Positions 11,504-24,602 of a DNA stretch of 64,000 bases are shown piece by piece. Made by a program: the position numbers and the translations under genes. This DNA is from Parasponia andersonii (Eukaryota > Streptophyta > Magnoliopsida > Rosales > Cannabaceae): NCBI GenBank assembly GCA_002914805.1, contig JXTB01000383.1, forward strand, positions 62,001-126,000, written 5' to 3'. Under the pieces are notes generated by a model. The model searched no databases, was not told the origin of the DNA, and saw only the letters and a program-made list of their open reading frames with translations. The first letter of the stretch is position 1. Each line of letters opens with the position of its first letter.

Positions 11504-13998
11504 TGTGAAAACCTGATTTTTATATTAGTATATAATAATAATTTTCTAAAAAAAATATTAAAAGAATAATATTTTATATAAATGATGAGACCCACTTTTA
11601 TTTTTAAATACTCCACCTATTCTTCTTTCTCTCGCTTACCTCACAACTTTCCCTATCTCTCTTATACTCCACCTATTCTTCTTTATCTCACTCTCCAGAC
11701 AACTTTCCCTATCTCTCTTTTTTTTTTTTTGTGCCTTTTCTTTTTTTCCTTCTTCCTCCTTCTTCTTTTTCTTCGTAAACTTCAACCAAAAACTAGCCAC
11801 TATTATAGACGGCAAGTCCAAGCCTCCCTTGACTGGTGTCAACCCTTCTTAGCTGCTGGTCTCTGGCAATTCAGTTTCGGTAAACTGATTTCTGAGTTTT
11901 TCTGGTTGTTTTATAAATTGATTTGTGGCATTTATATAATTATTTTTATGAAGTTATTTTTATGGCCCTAAAAAAACTATACAGTGAAAAAGAAGATTGA
12001 ATCATGAATAAATATGGTAGTATTGTGTTGAAATATTGTCCAATTTGAGAGAAATCTTAAATCTTAAATTAAATATTTTTCTAATTAGGGATAAAAACTG
12101 ATATTTTTACAAAACTAAATAGTATTGGACTAAAGTCTGTAACTATTGAGATTGGGCTTTGAGCTGAGATTAGAAAATCGTTATTATTTGAAATATTTAT
12201 GTAAAAATGACAATTTTACAAATAATCAACAAAGTTGATATTTTTTAAATATTTTCGAAAATGGTATTTTCTAAATTATTCTATGATTATGATATTTTCT
12301 GAAATATTTCAGAAAAATGATATTTTTATAAATATTCAGTAAAGATGATATAATTCTAAATACGTTAGAAAAAGTGGACTTTTCAAATTAATTCCAAAAA
12401 GAGACACTGTTTAACGATCGGGACATCGAAACTGAATTTTGACTTCAAATTTGGATTTAGTGAGGTCGAGAAAGTAGTTTTGATATATAACATCGATATA
12501 TTTCGAAGTGGCACGAATTTCAAGGCTCAAGAATAGTGCCATTTTGTGTGGTGCAGGACGGGTCTTGGCCTAAGACCTAAATTTGACAAATTATATGTCT
12601 AATTTTACTATTTAGAATGCTAATAATTCAATGGTGATGTCTGTTTCTCATTTTTAGGCTTTGTTGGAAAAGTCACTTTTCAAAGTGAGCTTATGGGATT
12701 GCTGAAGTAACTATCTGAGCACCCAAATGACTAACGAGAGTTTCTTAGAGCATCGTAAGCTTGGTATAACTACGATCTCGAGGTAAGGGTTCAGTTACCT
12801 AGTTTTATAATTGTTTTGATTTATAATTATATTATAATTGATTTATGAAAAATCGTGGTTTACGCGATGGTTTAGTAAATTATACAAACACATTGGATTA
12901 TACTGGGATTGACCTATGTAATTTTATATACTTTAAATTGTAATTATAGAGTAATACAGCAGAGAGCTACCCATATTATAGCAAATCACAGAATAATACT
13001 AAGTGAAATTTTAATGCATTGTTTAGTTATATTTTGCACGGTTATTACATATTCTATTACGTATTATACATACAATAAGATCACATATTTGAGTTTTATT
13101 ATTGCATCACGGTAGTTTGGATTGTTGACGAGTTGCTGTAGTGCTAGGTAAAAGACCTAGGTCCCTGCATAAGTTTTTAGCTGACATGTCTCTGGGTAGT
13201 ATCAGGATGTTGAATACCTTTGGTAAGGGGTATTACAGAGCCGTGATAGGAGAATAAGAGCTCATTCATTTGTATTGATTGATGTATGATGGTACAATCA
13301 TATGTTTCCAATTTTAATTTTGAATATGTGATAATTCTAGATAACAATTATTTTATAAACTTGGTTTATAAATAGATTTTGAAAAAAGTATTAACCATGC
13401 AGGTTTGGTAAAATTGCATCAATTCAAAAAGGTAATTGAATTTCTACTGAGCATATGAATGTTCACCCCCCTACTTCTCATATTTTTAAGTATTTGATTA
13501 TTTGAGGTAGTCATTTTGATAGATAGAAAAGCTCTATAGTTTGTGGCAGTTCTATTCTTAATTCTTTGGTAGGTGTCTATACTTTATTAAATTTTTTTCC
13601 TTGTTCAATTACTTAGTCAAGATTAATAAATTTACTAAGTAGATATATGATGATGATTTTATTATTAATTTGAGAACTTGATACTACAAGTGATTTTATG
13701 TAAATTATTTTGGACATTGTACTAAAATTTTTAGTTGAACTCAATTTAACAAAATTTATGAATTCTCAACAAGTATCCAAATGAGATAGCTAGAAATTTT
13801 CTTAAACTTTAACGGGTATTTTTCTTAAGTAATTAAAAACTAAAAAGAGTTTTAATGGTTATGGAATTTATAACGATTTGAGAACCAAAACGAAATTATC
13901 AAATATTTAGTTTCTTCTAAATTTCATAAAATTAATATTTTATTCTATTGTTACTTAAAATTACTAAAATTCACAATTTTAAATTTCCGATCGTGACA
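11504..13998 (+). mobile_element. Decayed solo LTR, long-LTR gypsy family, copy 2
   Basis: Starts TGTGAAAACCTG and ends TCGTGACA; length 2495 bp against 2499 bp for the LTR at 54206. Internal landmarks match copy 1 closely, including 'TTCAAATTTGGATTTAGTGA' (12453-12475), 'GATCACATATTTGAGTTTTA' (13079) and 'CACCCCCCTACTTC' (13465). Flanks are TCACA on the left (11499-11503) and CCACA on the right (13999-14003), a four-of-five match to a target duplication. No internal region is attached, so this is a solo LTR left by recombination between two LTRs. Confidence 0.8.
11608..11719. repeat. 56-bp tandem duplication inside LTR copy 2
   Basis: Two units, 11608-11663 and 11664-11719, each starting ATACTCCACCTATTCTTCTT and ending CTTTCCCTATCTCTCTT, with a few differences. 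They lie in the pyrimidine-rich part of the LTR. Confidence 0.85.
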
Positions 13999-15774
13999 CC
14001 ACAACATAATCTCCTTCTTCCTCCCCATCCTCTTTACCATAATCTTCCGTCTCCCTCATGTTGATCGTGTAAAAGAACCCATTATTTTGGTCAACCCAAA
14101 ACGGTTCTCAAAGACTTTTCTTTTTATTTTAATGAGGAAAATGATTTCATTCTTATTATTTATTATTTTCCTTTTTCTCTTGATATTCTCTTTATTTTGA
14201 AGCATTTGTTGTCTGGGTTTTGCATCGATTTGGAGTAAATTAGCCATATTGTCTTTCCTTAGACTATGGTAAAAAGCCTAAGGATGTCTTCCTAGCCTTC
14301 ACTATACAGAGTTGGCTTTAGCAATGATATCACGAAAGGACAATCATTTTCCCCCGAAAGCACTTAGGTCAGGGGTTTGCATTAGTTTTTATGTAGAATA
14401 CAGCTCGTGTGACGATAAATCATGCCCTCAACTTATTTCAAGTTTTTAAATTTGATATTGGAATTGGAAAAGTCTTCTAACATTCGATTTAAAAGATGAT
14501 GAGCTCTTGTAGCTAGAAGAAACCGAAGTAGTTTTGAGATTTTTTTTTTTAAAAAATTGAATTAAGAATCTTTTGCCACTTATGAGACTTTCATCTCTCA
14601 AAAACAAAACATAGTTTCAAGGTTTAACTGAGGTTACTTTCTTTTTATTCCTATGGATAAATTTTATATTGAGGTTGCTTGTGTAGCCTGAAGGAGTAGC
14701 AATAAGAATATGCGTAAGCTAGCATCAGTTTCAAAAGATAAAGCACACAAGGTTCACGCACCTGCAACTTAACCCTGTTAGTTAAGCGAATATGTTTTCA
14801 GTAACTGTTGCATCTAATTTGGTGTCTGTTTCACATTGAGCAGCATAGATCTCATTACAGATTTACTTTTTGAATCCAAAGCATTCAAATTCAGATCCCC
14901 ATCTAGGACTCATAACGACCATCCATTTTGGCCAATCTGACAACCATTTTCGTCATTAATTATCATGAGACCCAAATATTAAGAGCAGTCCGGCCACCAT
15001 CCATGGTGGAGCTTATATATATGCTTATCCAATCGGTACCGGGAGAAAAAGAAGAGGGTTTATTCGATTATTATTATTTTTTTCTATTTTTTTTAATCAA
15101 ATTTTAAGGGTTAGCGTTAGGATTGGGGTTTGTTCGATAACAAGAATATACTAACCCTAATTCAGATGCAATATTCAATAGACAAATTAGTCATTTTGTG
15201 AAAGAAGGTACGTACAAAAGTTTGAATTATTTAATATGAAGGTAAATTTTGCAGAGCTAAAAAATTTGGGTTAAAATTGCAGAAAGTCTATAATTCATGG
15301 TATTTTTCTTTTTTGTTTATATTTTTTTTGTTTTTTTTTTTCGCAGTTAATCCTTGCTATTATAATTATTGATTATTGATAATTTTGAGTAGAAAAACAA
15401 AATAAGGCTTTCAATTCTCTTGATACACAGACCGTCACCTTCAGGCTAGTAAATTGTTTATGGAGCCTTTTTCCGGCTTGCCTGTGCATTCATATTCCAA
15501 GAGACAAATTAAATAACGTAGATGGTATTATATATTGTATTATTTTAGTACATAAATATTATGCTCGATGGTGATATTATATTAGGAAATTTACCTACTA
15601 AGTTTACTAAAGTCTCGTGATAAAAAAAAAAGAGACTCATTAATAAATGTTTTAAAAACTAATACTTATTATCATGTCATATATGTAAAATTACTAGGAT
15701 ATCCTATTGCATAACAAGCCGTAAGATATATTATTCTTTAACAAACTGTAAATTAATTTTGCTACCATTACCGG
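13999..15774. other. Intergenic DNA, no gene recognised
   Basis: AT-rich, with several homopolymer T or A runs. I see no protein similarity, RNA gene or clear repeat boundary. Confidence 0.45.
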
Positions 15775-16030
15775 TTCTGATCTCGACTCCAGCAGCACCT
15801 CCACTCGATTAGGGTCGAAAAATTTTGACCGCGGTCGAACTTAATCTACCACTTCTCCCGATTATTTCGATCGATTTTTGACTAGGGACCAAAAAATTTC
15901 GGCCGTAGTTGAATAATTCGATTAAGGTCAAGCCACCGGTTGAAACTTTTTGACCGATGTTCGTCTAGGGTCAAAAAAATGATTTGACCATAGTTGAACA
16001 ATCTCAACCCTGGTCGAATATAGTCAATGA
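15775..16030. repeat. Cluster of GGTC/TCGA-containing inverted motifs
   Basis: Within about 250 bases the motifs GGGTCGAAAAATTTTGACC, TTTTTGACTAGGGACC, TTTTTGACCGATG, AGGGTCAAAAAAATG and CCTGGTCGAA recur in both directions. A related palindrome, CTCGACCCTAGGGTCGAG, sits at 18933-18951. The pattern resembles subterminal repeats of a DNA transposon, but no terminal inverted repeat or transposase is seen. Confidence 0.45.
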
Positions 16031-17129
16031 TAATTGAAATGTTTAGTCGTTGGTTAAATGCTCTAAATCAAATTTACTATTTATATATTTCTTCTCCTAT
16101 TTACGAATCTAGCATGTCCTATAAAATTCAAAGTTAGCTAGTATAGTGGCAAGAAGAATTGATCCACAAAGATTGTGTAATAAACTATTGCTAAGTATCA
16201 GAATTATCATAACTCGACTTTATTTAGGCATAAAAATAAATGAATATAAAAATAAACCAATAAAAACAAAGATAAAAAGAATAAAGCGTAAATAAAATAT
16301 GGATAAAACTTTACACAAATGTACTAGGAATTGATTATACCTAATTGCTCCTAAGTTTGTCAAATTAAATAATTACCAGCTTCGTTTCACTTAATTCATT
16401 AATCAATAGATATAACTCCATCTCATTATCTCTCCTGAGTGTCAAATGAGGTAATATACCTAACTAACCTAAGTTGATATCCTTATCTAATCCGATTAAT
16501 TAAGTATTTATTAAGTTGAAGCCCTTAAATGTAAATTAAGGTATTATTTACCTCCCAGTCTTGTAAAAAAATAAACTATGCCACTTAATTCTAGATTATG
16601 AGATTAATTTCTCCTAAGTATCAAAATTACGACCTAAGATCAACTATTTCATTAGCCAAATAATTTAGAAGCAATGAGCAAGAAGACGTATAAATGAATT
16701 AAAGATAGAAATTAGACCAATAATCAACATAATAATTGAAACAAAGTACTAGAAAGGGATATAGTAAATTCTATAATAGAAAAGTCAATACAAGTATAGT
16801 AGAATCTATGACTAATCACATTAAAAAATTCATAAATCTAAGTATATTTATACAATAAGCTTTATACAAATATCTAATTAAGAGATTAGGGTGAGAAGAA
16901 GGAAAAGAAAAATTCTTATGGAGATGAGCTTCAAGTCTTCAAATCTTTAAGAAATTTTCCCAAATTTTCTTCAAGAATCTCTAACTTCAAGCTTTCTCTC
17001 TCTAGGAATTTAGGTACTTCTCTTATGTTTTTCTCTCTAACTTTTCACGCCATAAATTTGTGTCTCTATCCCTCTTTTGAGCTTCATTCTAGGTCAAATT
17101 CAAGCACAATTAAGGATAGATGAGTCTTC
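16031..17129. other. Probable old repeat DNA, no gene recognised
   Basis: AT-rich, with a pyrimidine- and CTCTCT-bearing leader-like stretch near 16990-17090. It ends where the LTR-like unit at 17130 begins and may continue after it at 18473. No coding similarity. Confidence 0.35.
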
Positions 17130-18470
17130 TGTTGGAATAATGTCCTATGAAGCAGTTTATTATTTAGACATTAGAAAAAATATTTATTAGATTATTTATT
17201 TGTCTATTTTGTTATTAATAAATTCTATATTACAAATTTCTATTTCATTTATATCCCATTGATATACATGTGATGTGTATATTTATCTTATACAAATATC
17301 TAAAAAGATTTCAAGATAAGAAATGAATAATAAAGAATTATTCATATGATGAGTTCATATATGGGAGACATTATATTCTTTATTCATTATGTCTAAATTA
17401 AATTATTCGCATTATGCATATTAAAGATGGAATACTTTACTACGTCATAGAATATAGCGTTGTTTATTTAATTAATGAAGTCTCTGATTATCGAAGTGAG
17501 TCTTTGGATAGAAACACTAGTGTGTTATAAGAAAGTTATAACAACATCAAACAAGACCTAGTGAATTAGAATTTGAGGTTAAGTATTATAACTCAAATTT
17601 CTAATTTTACTAATCTAGCACTATTGTAGAAGACCTTAATCCAAGTGATTAATGGACTTACTTTTATGTGTTTTATCTTTTTGAGTTACTGAAGGACTAG
17701 TTTCGATTTATGGCTCGAACTCCGGTACCTTGGAAGATAAGGTATATAAAATGTGTAGAACATTTTTCATGATAGACACCATGCATATGATGTCACTTTG
17801 AGTTTTTTCAAGTACTTGGATAATATAAACTAGGCCCCGGTATTCACTATGTGAATTTGACTATGTTAGTGTTAGTAGATACAAACACCGAAGTTAATTA
17901 TTATCCATTAGATGAAAAATGACAACTCAAAAGTAAATATGTACTAGAGGGGTAATACGGTAATTTCATCATACTAGTACGACATTGCATTAGGCGTATA
18001 TCTACAGGTATAGTATATGCTAAATGGATCAAGCTAATTAATTGTTAATAAGTTTCACAAAAAATAAATGACATTTAGTGCAAGAGTTCAATATTGGGTC
18101 TATAGTGGTGTACCCCAATATTAATGGATAAGACTCAATCATAATTAAGAGTTAATTATGATAGTGGGTATATGATCTATTAGAGCTTGGGATTTATGGA
18201 TCCATCTAGTCCCTTGTCTAGCTATTAAAACTCAATAGTTATTTAATGATCAATTGAGCCTAACAAGCCCAATAAGCGCATTAGGGTTTACTAATCTCTC
18301 TATAGTTAGGAGAAAAGTTCTCTAACTGCACAATAGAATACTACACGTGAAACACCCCTTTGAGAAGAGAGTGTCACACAAAAAACAGAGAGAGAGAGAG
18401 AGANTTCTTGAAAATAGTTTTATGAAAATATTTTCCAAAAATTTATTCCAATAAACACCAGCATCAACAC
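17130..18470 (+). mobile_element. Probable solo LTR, copia-like
   Basis: Begins TGTTGGAATAATGTCC, the TGTTGG start common in plant copia LTRs, and has LTR-like features: a GGGTTTACTAATCTCTC stretch and a purine-rich GAGA tract near 18388-18403, close to its right end. The right boundary (about 18465-18475, text CACCAGCATCAACA) is uncertain and I could not find a matching target duplication. No second copy in the window proves the call. Confidence 0.4.
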
Positions 18471-19517
18471 AATTGGATTATGAGATAAGAGCGACCCAGG
18501 CTTTCCAAGGTCATTAAAAAGCTCAAAAATGCATTTAGAATGCATTACAGATGCAGCTGTACTCCAGAAGTAGCACTGGAGCATTACAGTGCCCTTTTAC
18601 TGCCTAGTGGCTCAAGGATAACCACGATTCTAGCCGGAGGCTCTATTTCGTCGATTTTGCTTCATTTTGCCTCGTTTTTTCTCCAACTCATCTCCATTAG
18701 TCCTAGCTTGAATCCAAATAGTTTGAAATACCCATTTTTTTTTTTTGCATGAATTCACCTTAATTCTTATTTATTTATGAAAATTACAAAGACACATCAC
18801 ACCAACAAAAACGCTTGAAAACAGACGACTATTTGAGCTTAAATGGTCTTGACTTGTTGGCAAATATTCTCCTCATCAATTGGATGCCTTACCAATGCTT
18901 CTTCCTTTATTTTTGACTTTTTCAAATACTCTCGACCCTAGGGTCGAGTTAAGGGTAATTTTGGAAATTTGAAATTTTCATTAAATGGCATGACAATAAA
19001 AGTCATGATTTTGTGAATGGTTTATAAGTTGTCTTTTTTTTTTTTATCACATATTTTAAAAGGGAGTCAAAATTAATAATCCTTAAGTTAATAAAATTCT
19101 AGAGAATAATGTCGTACAATTAGCTTTTATACCAACAAATAAGATTGTATAGTATTAGATAATACTCATATTATTTTCTATATTCCTAATTAATTATCTC
19201 ATCCTCTCTCTCCCCACCTCGTGTCTTTATCTTTCTCCAATTTTTCCCTCTAAATTCTATCCTCATTCTCTCTCAATAGAATCTTGATATGTTCTCTTGT
19301 GATTTTCTCTCTATTTATTTATGATCTCATGATCACTTTCTCTTTCCTCATGATATCTCTTCAATTTTTTTTTTCTTATATATATATATATATATATATC
19401 TATATATATACCTATTTTTTGCTTTGATTTCTTTCATGACTGTGGTCCTACCAGCATCTCTATTTTAATTTTAAGCATTTAGGGTCGTAATTAGTGGTAG
19501 TAGAGTATAACACAATA
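18471..19517. other. Intergenic or old repeat DNA
   Basis: Contains the palindrome CTCGACCCTAGGGTCGAG (18933-18951) and an AT microsatellite (19377-19410). The short open frame at 18540-18752 shows no similarity to any protein I know. Confidence 0.4.
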
Positions 19518-19800
19518 TGTAAAAACCTTGAATTTTATAAGGGTATAAAAGTCATTTTACTCATTTTTGGAAATTTGAACATGGAGGAATTGATGAAATT
19601 TAATTTTGGGACTTAAGTGAAGTTAAACTTCAAAATTTGGGGTTAATTTCAAAAATAATTGGGACTTATTTGAAAGGAAAGTTAGTATGCATGGGTTATT
19701 TTAGAATTTTGAGAAGTCTACGACTAGCCCATATCTATCGAGTGGCAGATTTGCCCCTAATTAAAACAAATCACTAATTTTTCGCTCGCCTTTCATGTTT

Positions 19801-19840
<40 letters not shown>

Positions 19841-20845
19841 GTCACACCTCTTGGCTTCCTTCGAATTGCTGGCCATAGGTGCCGACTGAAGCCCAGCTGC
19901 ACTAGCAAGGCTTTCCCCAACTGACGACGATGCTGCTCAACCCTTCTCTGGCATTGACCGTAAGGCCGAATGCGAGAGAAAGGTCTGCAAAGCTGCACCC
20001 AAATTGCGGCGAAATTCGATGATTAAGTCATCGTGCGCTATCATCGACCAACATCATAAACTCGGATGTCTTTCGTAAGTCCAAGTTAATGCACCTCGAC
20101 CGTTAATTTGGGATGATTTGTCTTTGGTGAGTATTCAACTTCTTTGGAAAATTTTGTAACAAAATAGTAGCAATTTTCATAAATATTTTTGGGAGATTAT
20201 TTGTTATGATACCTTGTGTCGAAAATGGTGTGAATGGGGTGATGATAAGTTATTATTTTATTATGATACCTTGTGTAGAAATTGGTGTGAATGTGGTGAT
20301 GATAAGAATATTTAAGTTGAGTGGATTTGAAATTTGGCTAATGAGAAAATTTAATTTGAAAAACTAGTAGTTTCGAAAATATATTCAGAGAAGTGATATT
20401 TTTGTAACTTTTGTAATAAACGCATATTTGTGGCTTGGGATCTCGAAATAAAATTTCAAACCTCAAATTTTGATTTAGTTAGGTTGAGAAACAAATTTTT
20501 ATATATAGCATTGGTATATTCTGAGGCGGCATGAATTTTGAGTTATATGGCTTAGATTTTCATCTCACTTTGTATGTTAAAGGTCAAGTTTTAGTTTGAA
20601 CCCAAATCGGTTCGTTTATATATCTAAACCAAATATTTTGGATGTTAAGAATTAAGTGATGTGGTATTTTTTTTTTTAATTTAAGGCTTCATTGAAAAAT
20701 TCAGCCCTCAAAATAAGCAAATGTGATTCATGAAACAACCTCTTGAGTTCGGACCACGTTAGGAATAAAAGGCCATAAGACTTACTAATAAGCTATCGCA
20801 AGCGCATAATGGAATCCAATTTATAGATGCATTAATACTATATTA
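19518..20845 (+). mobile_element. 3'-truncated LTR, long-LTR gypsy family, copy 3
   Basis: Starts TGTAAAAACCTTGAATTTTA like copy 4 (TGTAAAAACCCGGATTTTG) and follows the family order through the CT-rich tract, the GC-richer leader block (19850-20100) and the 'CAAATTTTGATTTAGTTAGG' landmark (20464). It stops at about half length, where a duplicated non-LTR segment begins, so the 3' half was lost. Confidence 0.72.
19802..19838. repeat. (CT)n microsatellite in LTR copy 3
   Basis: An uninterrupted 37-base CT tract about 285 bases into the LTR, the same pyrimidine-rich zone that is expanded in copy 4. Confidence 0.95.
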
Positions 20846-20849
20846 TATT

Positions 20850-21447
20850 ATGGTGCACCGAACATGGCCGATGTTTTTTGTTTAATGCTTGGAAAGTCTG
20901 GGATGGAACGCTTTTATATATAGCTTTTGACATATGCTCTTTATGCATCATGCATTATCTTCTCCAACCTAATTGTCGTACGTTTTGACGTTTTCAGCTG
21001 ACTCCTTTCCACATAAGTTTCCACGTCATTTCGCATTCTCATTATCTTCAACAGTTCTAGGCGCTTTGTGGGAACTTAAATGTGTATATATTTTTGTGTA
21101 CACATACGTATTTATATATATATAACAGTATGTAGTCTATGTATATAAATTAATATGCTATTCTTGCATAATATAATCACTTTGATTGGACATTCTCCAC
21201 TCCTCGAATCCAGGATTCATTTTCAATATATGATTCGTGGACATTATTCTCTTGGCCCTTCAAACATTGGAGTAGTTAGGTCAAGAGAATTCTTTATTCC
21301 AAAGTAATCAACGAGTAATTCCAAAAGTCAGGTTCGCGGCGCATTGGTTATAGGTAACTGTATACTTGTATGCATATACAACTTTTTTTTTTTTTAAAAG
21401 AACTTTCAATATTTTAGCAAGACTAAAAGACTCGAAATATTAAATTA
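20850..21447 (+). repeat. ~600-bp direct repeat, copy a (partner at 42458-43095)
   Basis: Shares ordered blocks with the partner: CATGGCCGATGTT, TTATGCATCATGCATT, GTCGTACGTT, GACGTTTTCAGCT, ATTATCTTCAACAG, GATTCGTGGACATTA, CTTGGCCCTTCAAACATTGG, TTCGCGGCGCATTGGTTA and AAGACTCGA. No reading frame is conserved. It could be the upstream region of a duplicated gene whose body is gone, or an unrecognised transposon. Confidence 0.8.
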
Positions 21448-22370
21448 ATACGGTTATTACAATACGAGTAAAGGTGTCAAATATGTTGTCGCAGTCTATT
21501 TAAGTTTATTTAAGTTAGGTGTAAATGTGCTTTAATATTATGCCCGCATTTTAATTATTATGTATCATGCCGGTCTATAATATAAAATTATTGGTTCAGT
21601 ATTAGCTCAGATGCCTGTCATTTTAGGTTGAAATTGGCTATTTTAATTAGTAAATTTTATAATTAGTTTTAATATTTTTTAATCAAATTTTTTCAAATAA
21701 TTTAAATTTATATATAAAAGAAAAAAAATTAATGTAAAATTTTATTTTAATTAAGGATAAGGTAAATCTAATGTAAAATTTTAATTTAATTAAGTTTGCA
21801 TTATATCTACTCAATAGTAATTCATAATTATTTCAAAATTCTTCTATTTTTTTTGAATAAAAGTCTATTAAGGTCAAGCATCAATCGAGAGTAGAAGTAT
21901 CCTAACTTGATTCACACCTAACTATCTCAACAGTTCTTTACTTAATGACCCTTAAAAGATAATTATTATTAACAAAAAAATAGAAGAAAAGAGAACAATA
22001 GTTTAGAGCTTATAACCCAATAGCAAAAGTTACTAGAAAAGACCTAAAAAATAAAGAAATTATACGAGCCTCGTTAAAATGTGACTAAACAAAACCAAAT
22101 AAGAAAAAAGTTCTAGCCAGGAAAAAAAAGTACTCATTACTCAACAAAGAAACTACTAACGAAAATGATAAAAATATTTGAGAATTAAATACCTTACAAC
22201 ATAAGAAAAATAAAATTTTATTCATTTTTCTTCGTCGTTGTTTGATTCTAAGTTTGCAAAATCTTATTCCCATATTGTGTGTATGTTCTTTGCATTCTTT
22301 TTTTCTCCTTTTTTCTTGTCCTAAATATATCATGCTCCTCCCAATCTTTAATAATCTACCTTTATAATTC
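21448..22370. other. Intergenic AT-rich DNA
   Basis: No gene or clear repeat is recognised. The last five bases (AATTC, 22366-22370) are the left target duplication of the solo LTR that follows. Confidence 0.5.
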
Positions 22371-22581
22371 TGTAAAAACCCGGATTTTGAGAGGGTAATT
22401 TAGACTTTTAACTAATCTTCTGGGTATAATATTGGGGGGGTAAATTTGCAAAAATTTTGTGCAGAAGGACTAAATTGTAATTTTTGGAGGATTGATTTGA
22501 AAGAAATTTGAAATTTTAGGGACTTATGTGTAATTTTTTAAAAATTGCACAGCCCTATAAAGCAGGGTCACATGCCCTATC

Positions 22582-22635
<54 letters not shown>

Positions 22636-24597
22636 TCTCTCTGTCTGCCATTGATGCTAGACTGCCGCAAGCCATTGATGCTAGACTGCCGCAAGAGGCG
22701 CAGTTGCCGTCGTCCACCCATGCAACCGACTGACGAAGTCTCCCCATGCGATGCCGAAGCTCCGCCACCCGTCCCTAGTCACCGCCGAAGCTCTGCTGTC
22801 GCCTACAATGCCGAAAAAGCGCCAAAAGGCCTGAATCGGATTTTTGGTCGCCGACGATGATTTCGACCACCATTCGACCTTTAACTGATCCCTTTAGATT
22901 CGTCTCGTCGCAAGGATCATAAAGGTATATATATCTCAACCCCATTTTTCCCGGATTAAAAGTTGCCATTTTTGGGTATTTCGAGTTTAAGTTTGACTTT
23001 TTGATCTGACCGTTGGATTGTTCTTTGTTATCATTTTTAGATTGTACTCGGAAAATAGAGAAGTTTGATATATATATATATATATATTGCCTATATTTGG
23101 TAACCAGCACGGAAATCGAAATCGGACAGCTAAGATTTGTCTCGGCGTGCCACTAGCCCGGTGTGGGTCCGGACCTAAATTGGATAAGTTATATATCTAA
23201 CCTAGTTATTTTGGGTGCTAAGAATTCAGCAAAGAGGTCTGTTTGTGGAATTAAAGCTCCGTTAAGAAGTTGGTTTTTCGCAAGAGGACGATCGAGGGCT
23301 TGCAATTGGTTCCTAACCCTCCGGCCGATCTTCAACGACACCTTGAGGATTCAATAGTATGGTATTGCTATTCGAGCGAGGTAGAGACTCAATTACCCCT
23401 GTTTTATATAGTTTTCAAATAAAACTTATTTTTTACAACATATGAGAACAAATGTGATTTTTGGTTTTCTTGAACATCTGTGATGGGAATTGATTGAATA
23501 ATGTATACATAATGTATTACTCTGGGAATTTTCTGAGTATAAGTTATTTTGGGTATATTAAAAATAGGGCCGTTATGCTGCCCGTTTTTCTATAAAAACC
23601 TAATATGCTGATTTTATCGAAAAGTTAGAGCATGATTATTTTCACACTTCAGTTCTATATTACACGCGTCATAGAATCATACATGAGTACTGTGTTAGCA
23701 TCATGGGTTTACAGAGTGGCGTTGTGTGCCCCACCATCGGTGTAGAGTTCGTAAACCTGCGCGGAATTTTGTTACTTTTGATTACCTCCCCATTTGGCAG
23801 GCGTATGCAATTCAGTTACCCCTCCAGGTTTGGTAGGTGACACATGGGTGTCCCCTCCGAATATGGGCTTAGGTATCAGACAGGCTATTAGGCATACTTA
23901 GTGTCATCATCCTAGATTTCCACAGATGAGAGGATAAGAACTCATGGGTATGGGTTGATTTGTGTCATATGCATATGGATTGAATAGTTTTGATTACACT
24001 GCTTTTATATATATATGGATTTCCGGTTTGGATTATATACATATATGTATGTTTTGGACTAAACTAAACATGCAGGAATTCTCCATCACTAAAATGTTTT
24101 CGACCGGGTAATTATTTTTTCTACTGGGCATTTATGCTCACCCCCCTACCTTATTCCTCAGGTAGTGTCCATTGCGATCTCGGTGATCAAGAGGAGTAAG
24201 AGGTCATCTTAATTGCAGTTCGTCTCTTGGTAATGCTAGAAGCTTGTTGTCTTACTGTTTGGATTGTTTGGGCTTTGTATTAGCATTGAACCAAGATTTA
24301 CTGCTTTCTATTTTGTCTGTGAACTTATGTATGCCATTCTGGGATTTGAGTTTAATTGTCGATGATGATGTTGCTTGGAATTATATTTGATTTCGTATTT
24401 TTAAATAATTATTCAATCTATGTTTAATGGTGTATACGAACTGTGGGAGTAGTTCACGGGATAAAATTCCAATTATTTTATTTAAATGGACCGTTTTATA
24501 AAAACTAGGACTTTTGACATTTTTCAAATAAATCAAAAAATTTCCCATTTTTATGAAATTTCTCTTCTGCCACTGGCCCAGATTTTGGATCGTGACA
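22371..24597 (+). mobile_element. Clean solo LTR, long-LTR gypsy family, copy 4
   Basis: Runs from TGTAAAAACCC to GATCGTGACA (2227 bp) and is flanked by the perfect 5-bp duplication AATTC (22366-22370 and 24598-24602). This proves insertion by an LTR element followed by loss of the internal region through LTR-LTR recombination. Family landmarks are present: a CT tract (22587-22632), a GC-rich block with repeated 'CCATTGATGCTAGACTGCCG' units (22649-22690), and 'ATGCTCACCCCCCTACC' (24130). Reading frames across the CT tract are low-complexity artefacts. The perfect flanks suggest it is the youngest of the solo copies. Confidence 0.92.
22587..22632. repeat. (TC)n microsatellite in LTR copy 4
   Basis: A 46-base TC tract about 215 bases into the LTR, at the position equivalent to the tract in copy 3. 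Confidence 0.95.
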
Positions 24598-24602
24598 AAT
24601 TC

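Noticed and set aside
22524-22768. Open frames on both strands with long Arg-Glu or Ser-Leu runs
   Set aside because: Translation of the TC microsatellite, open in any frame.
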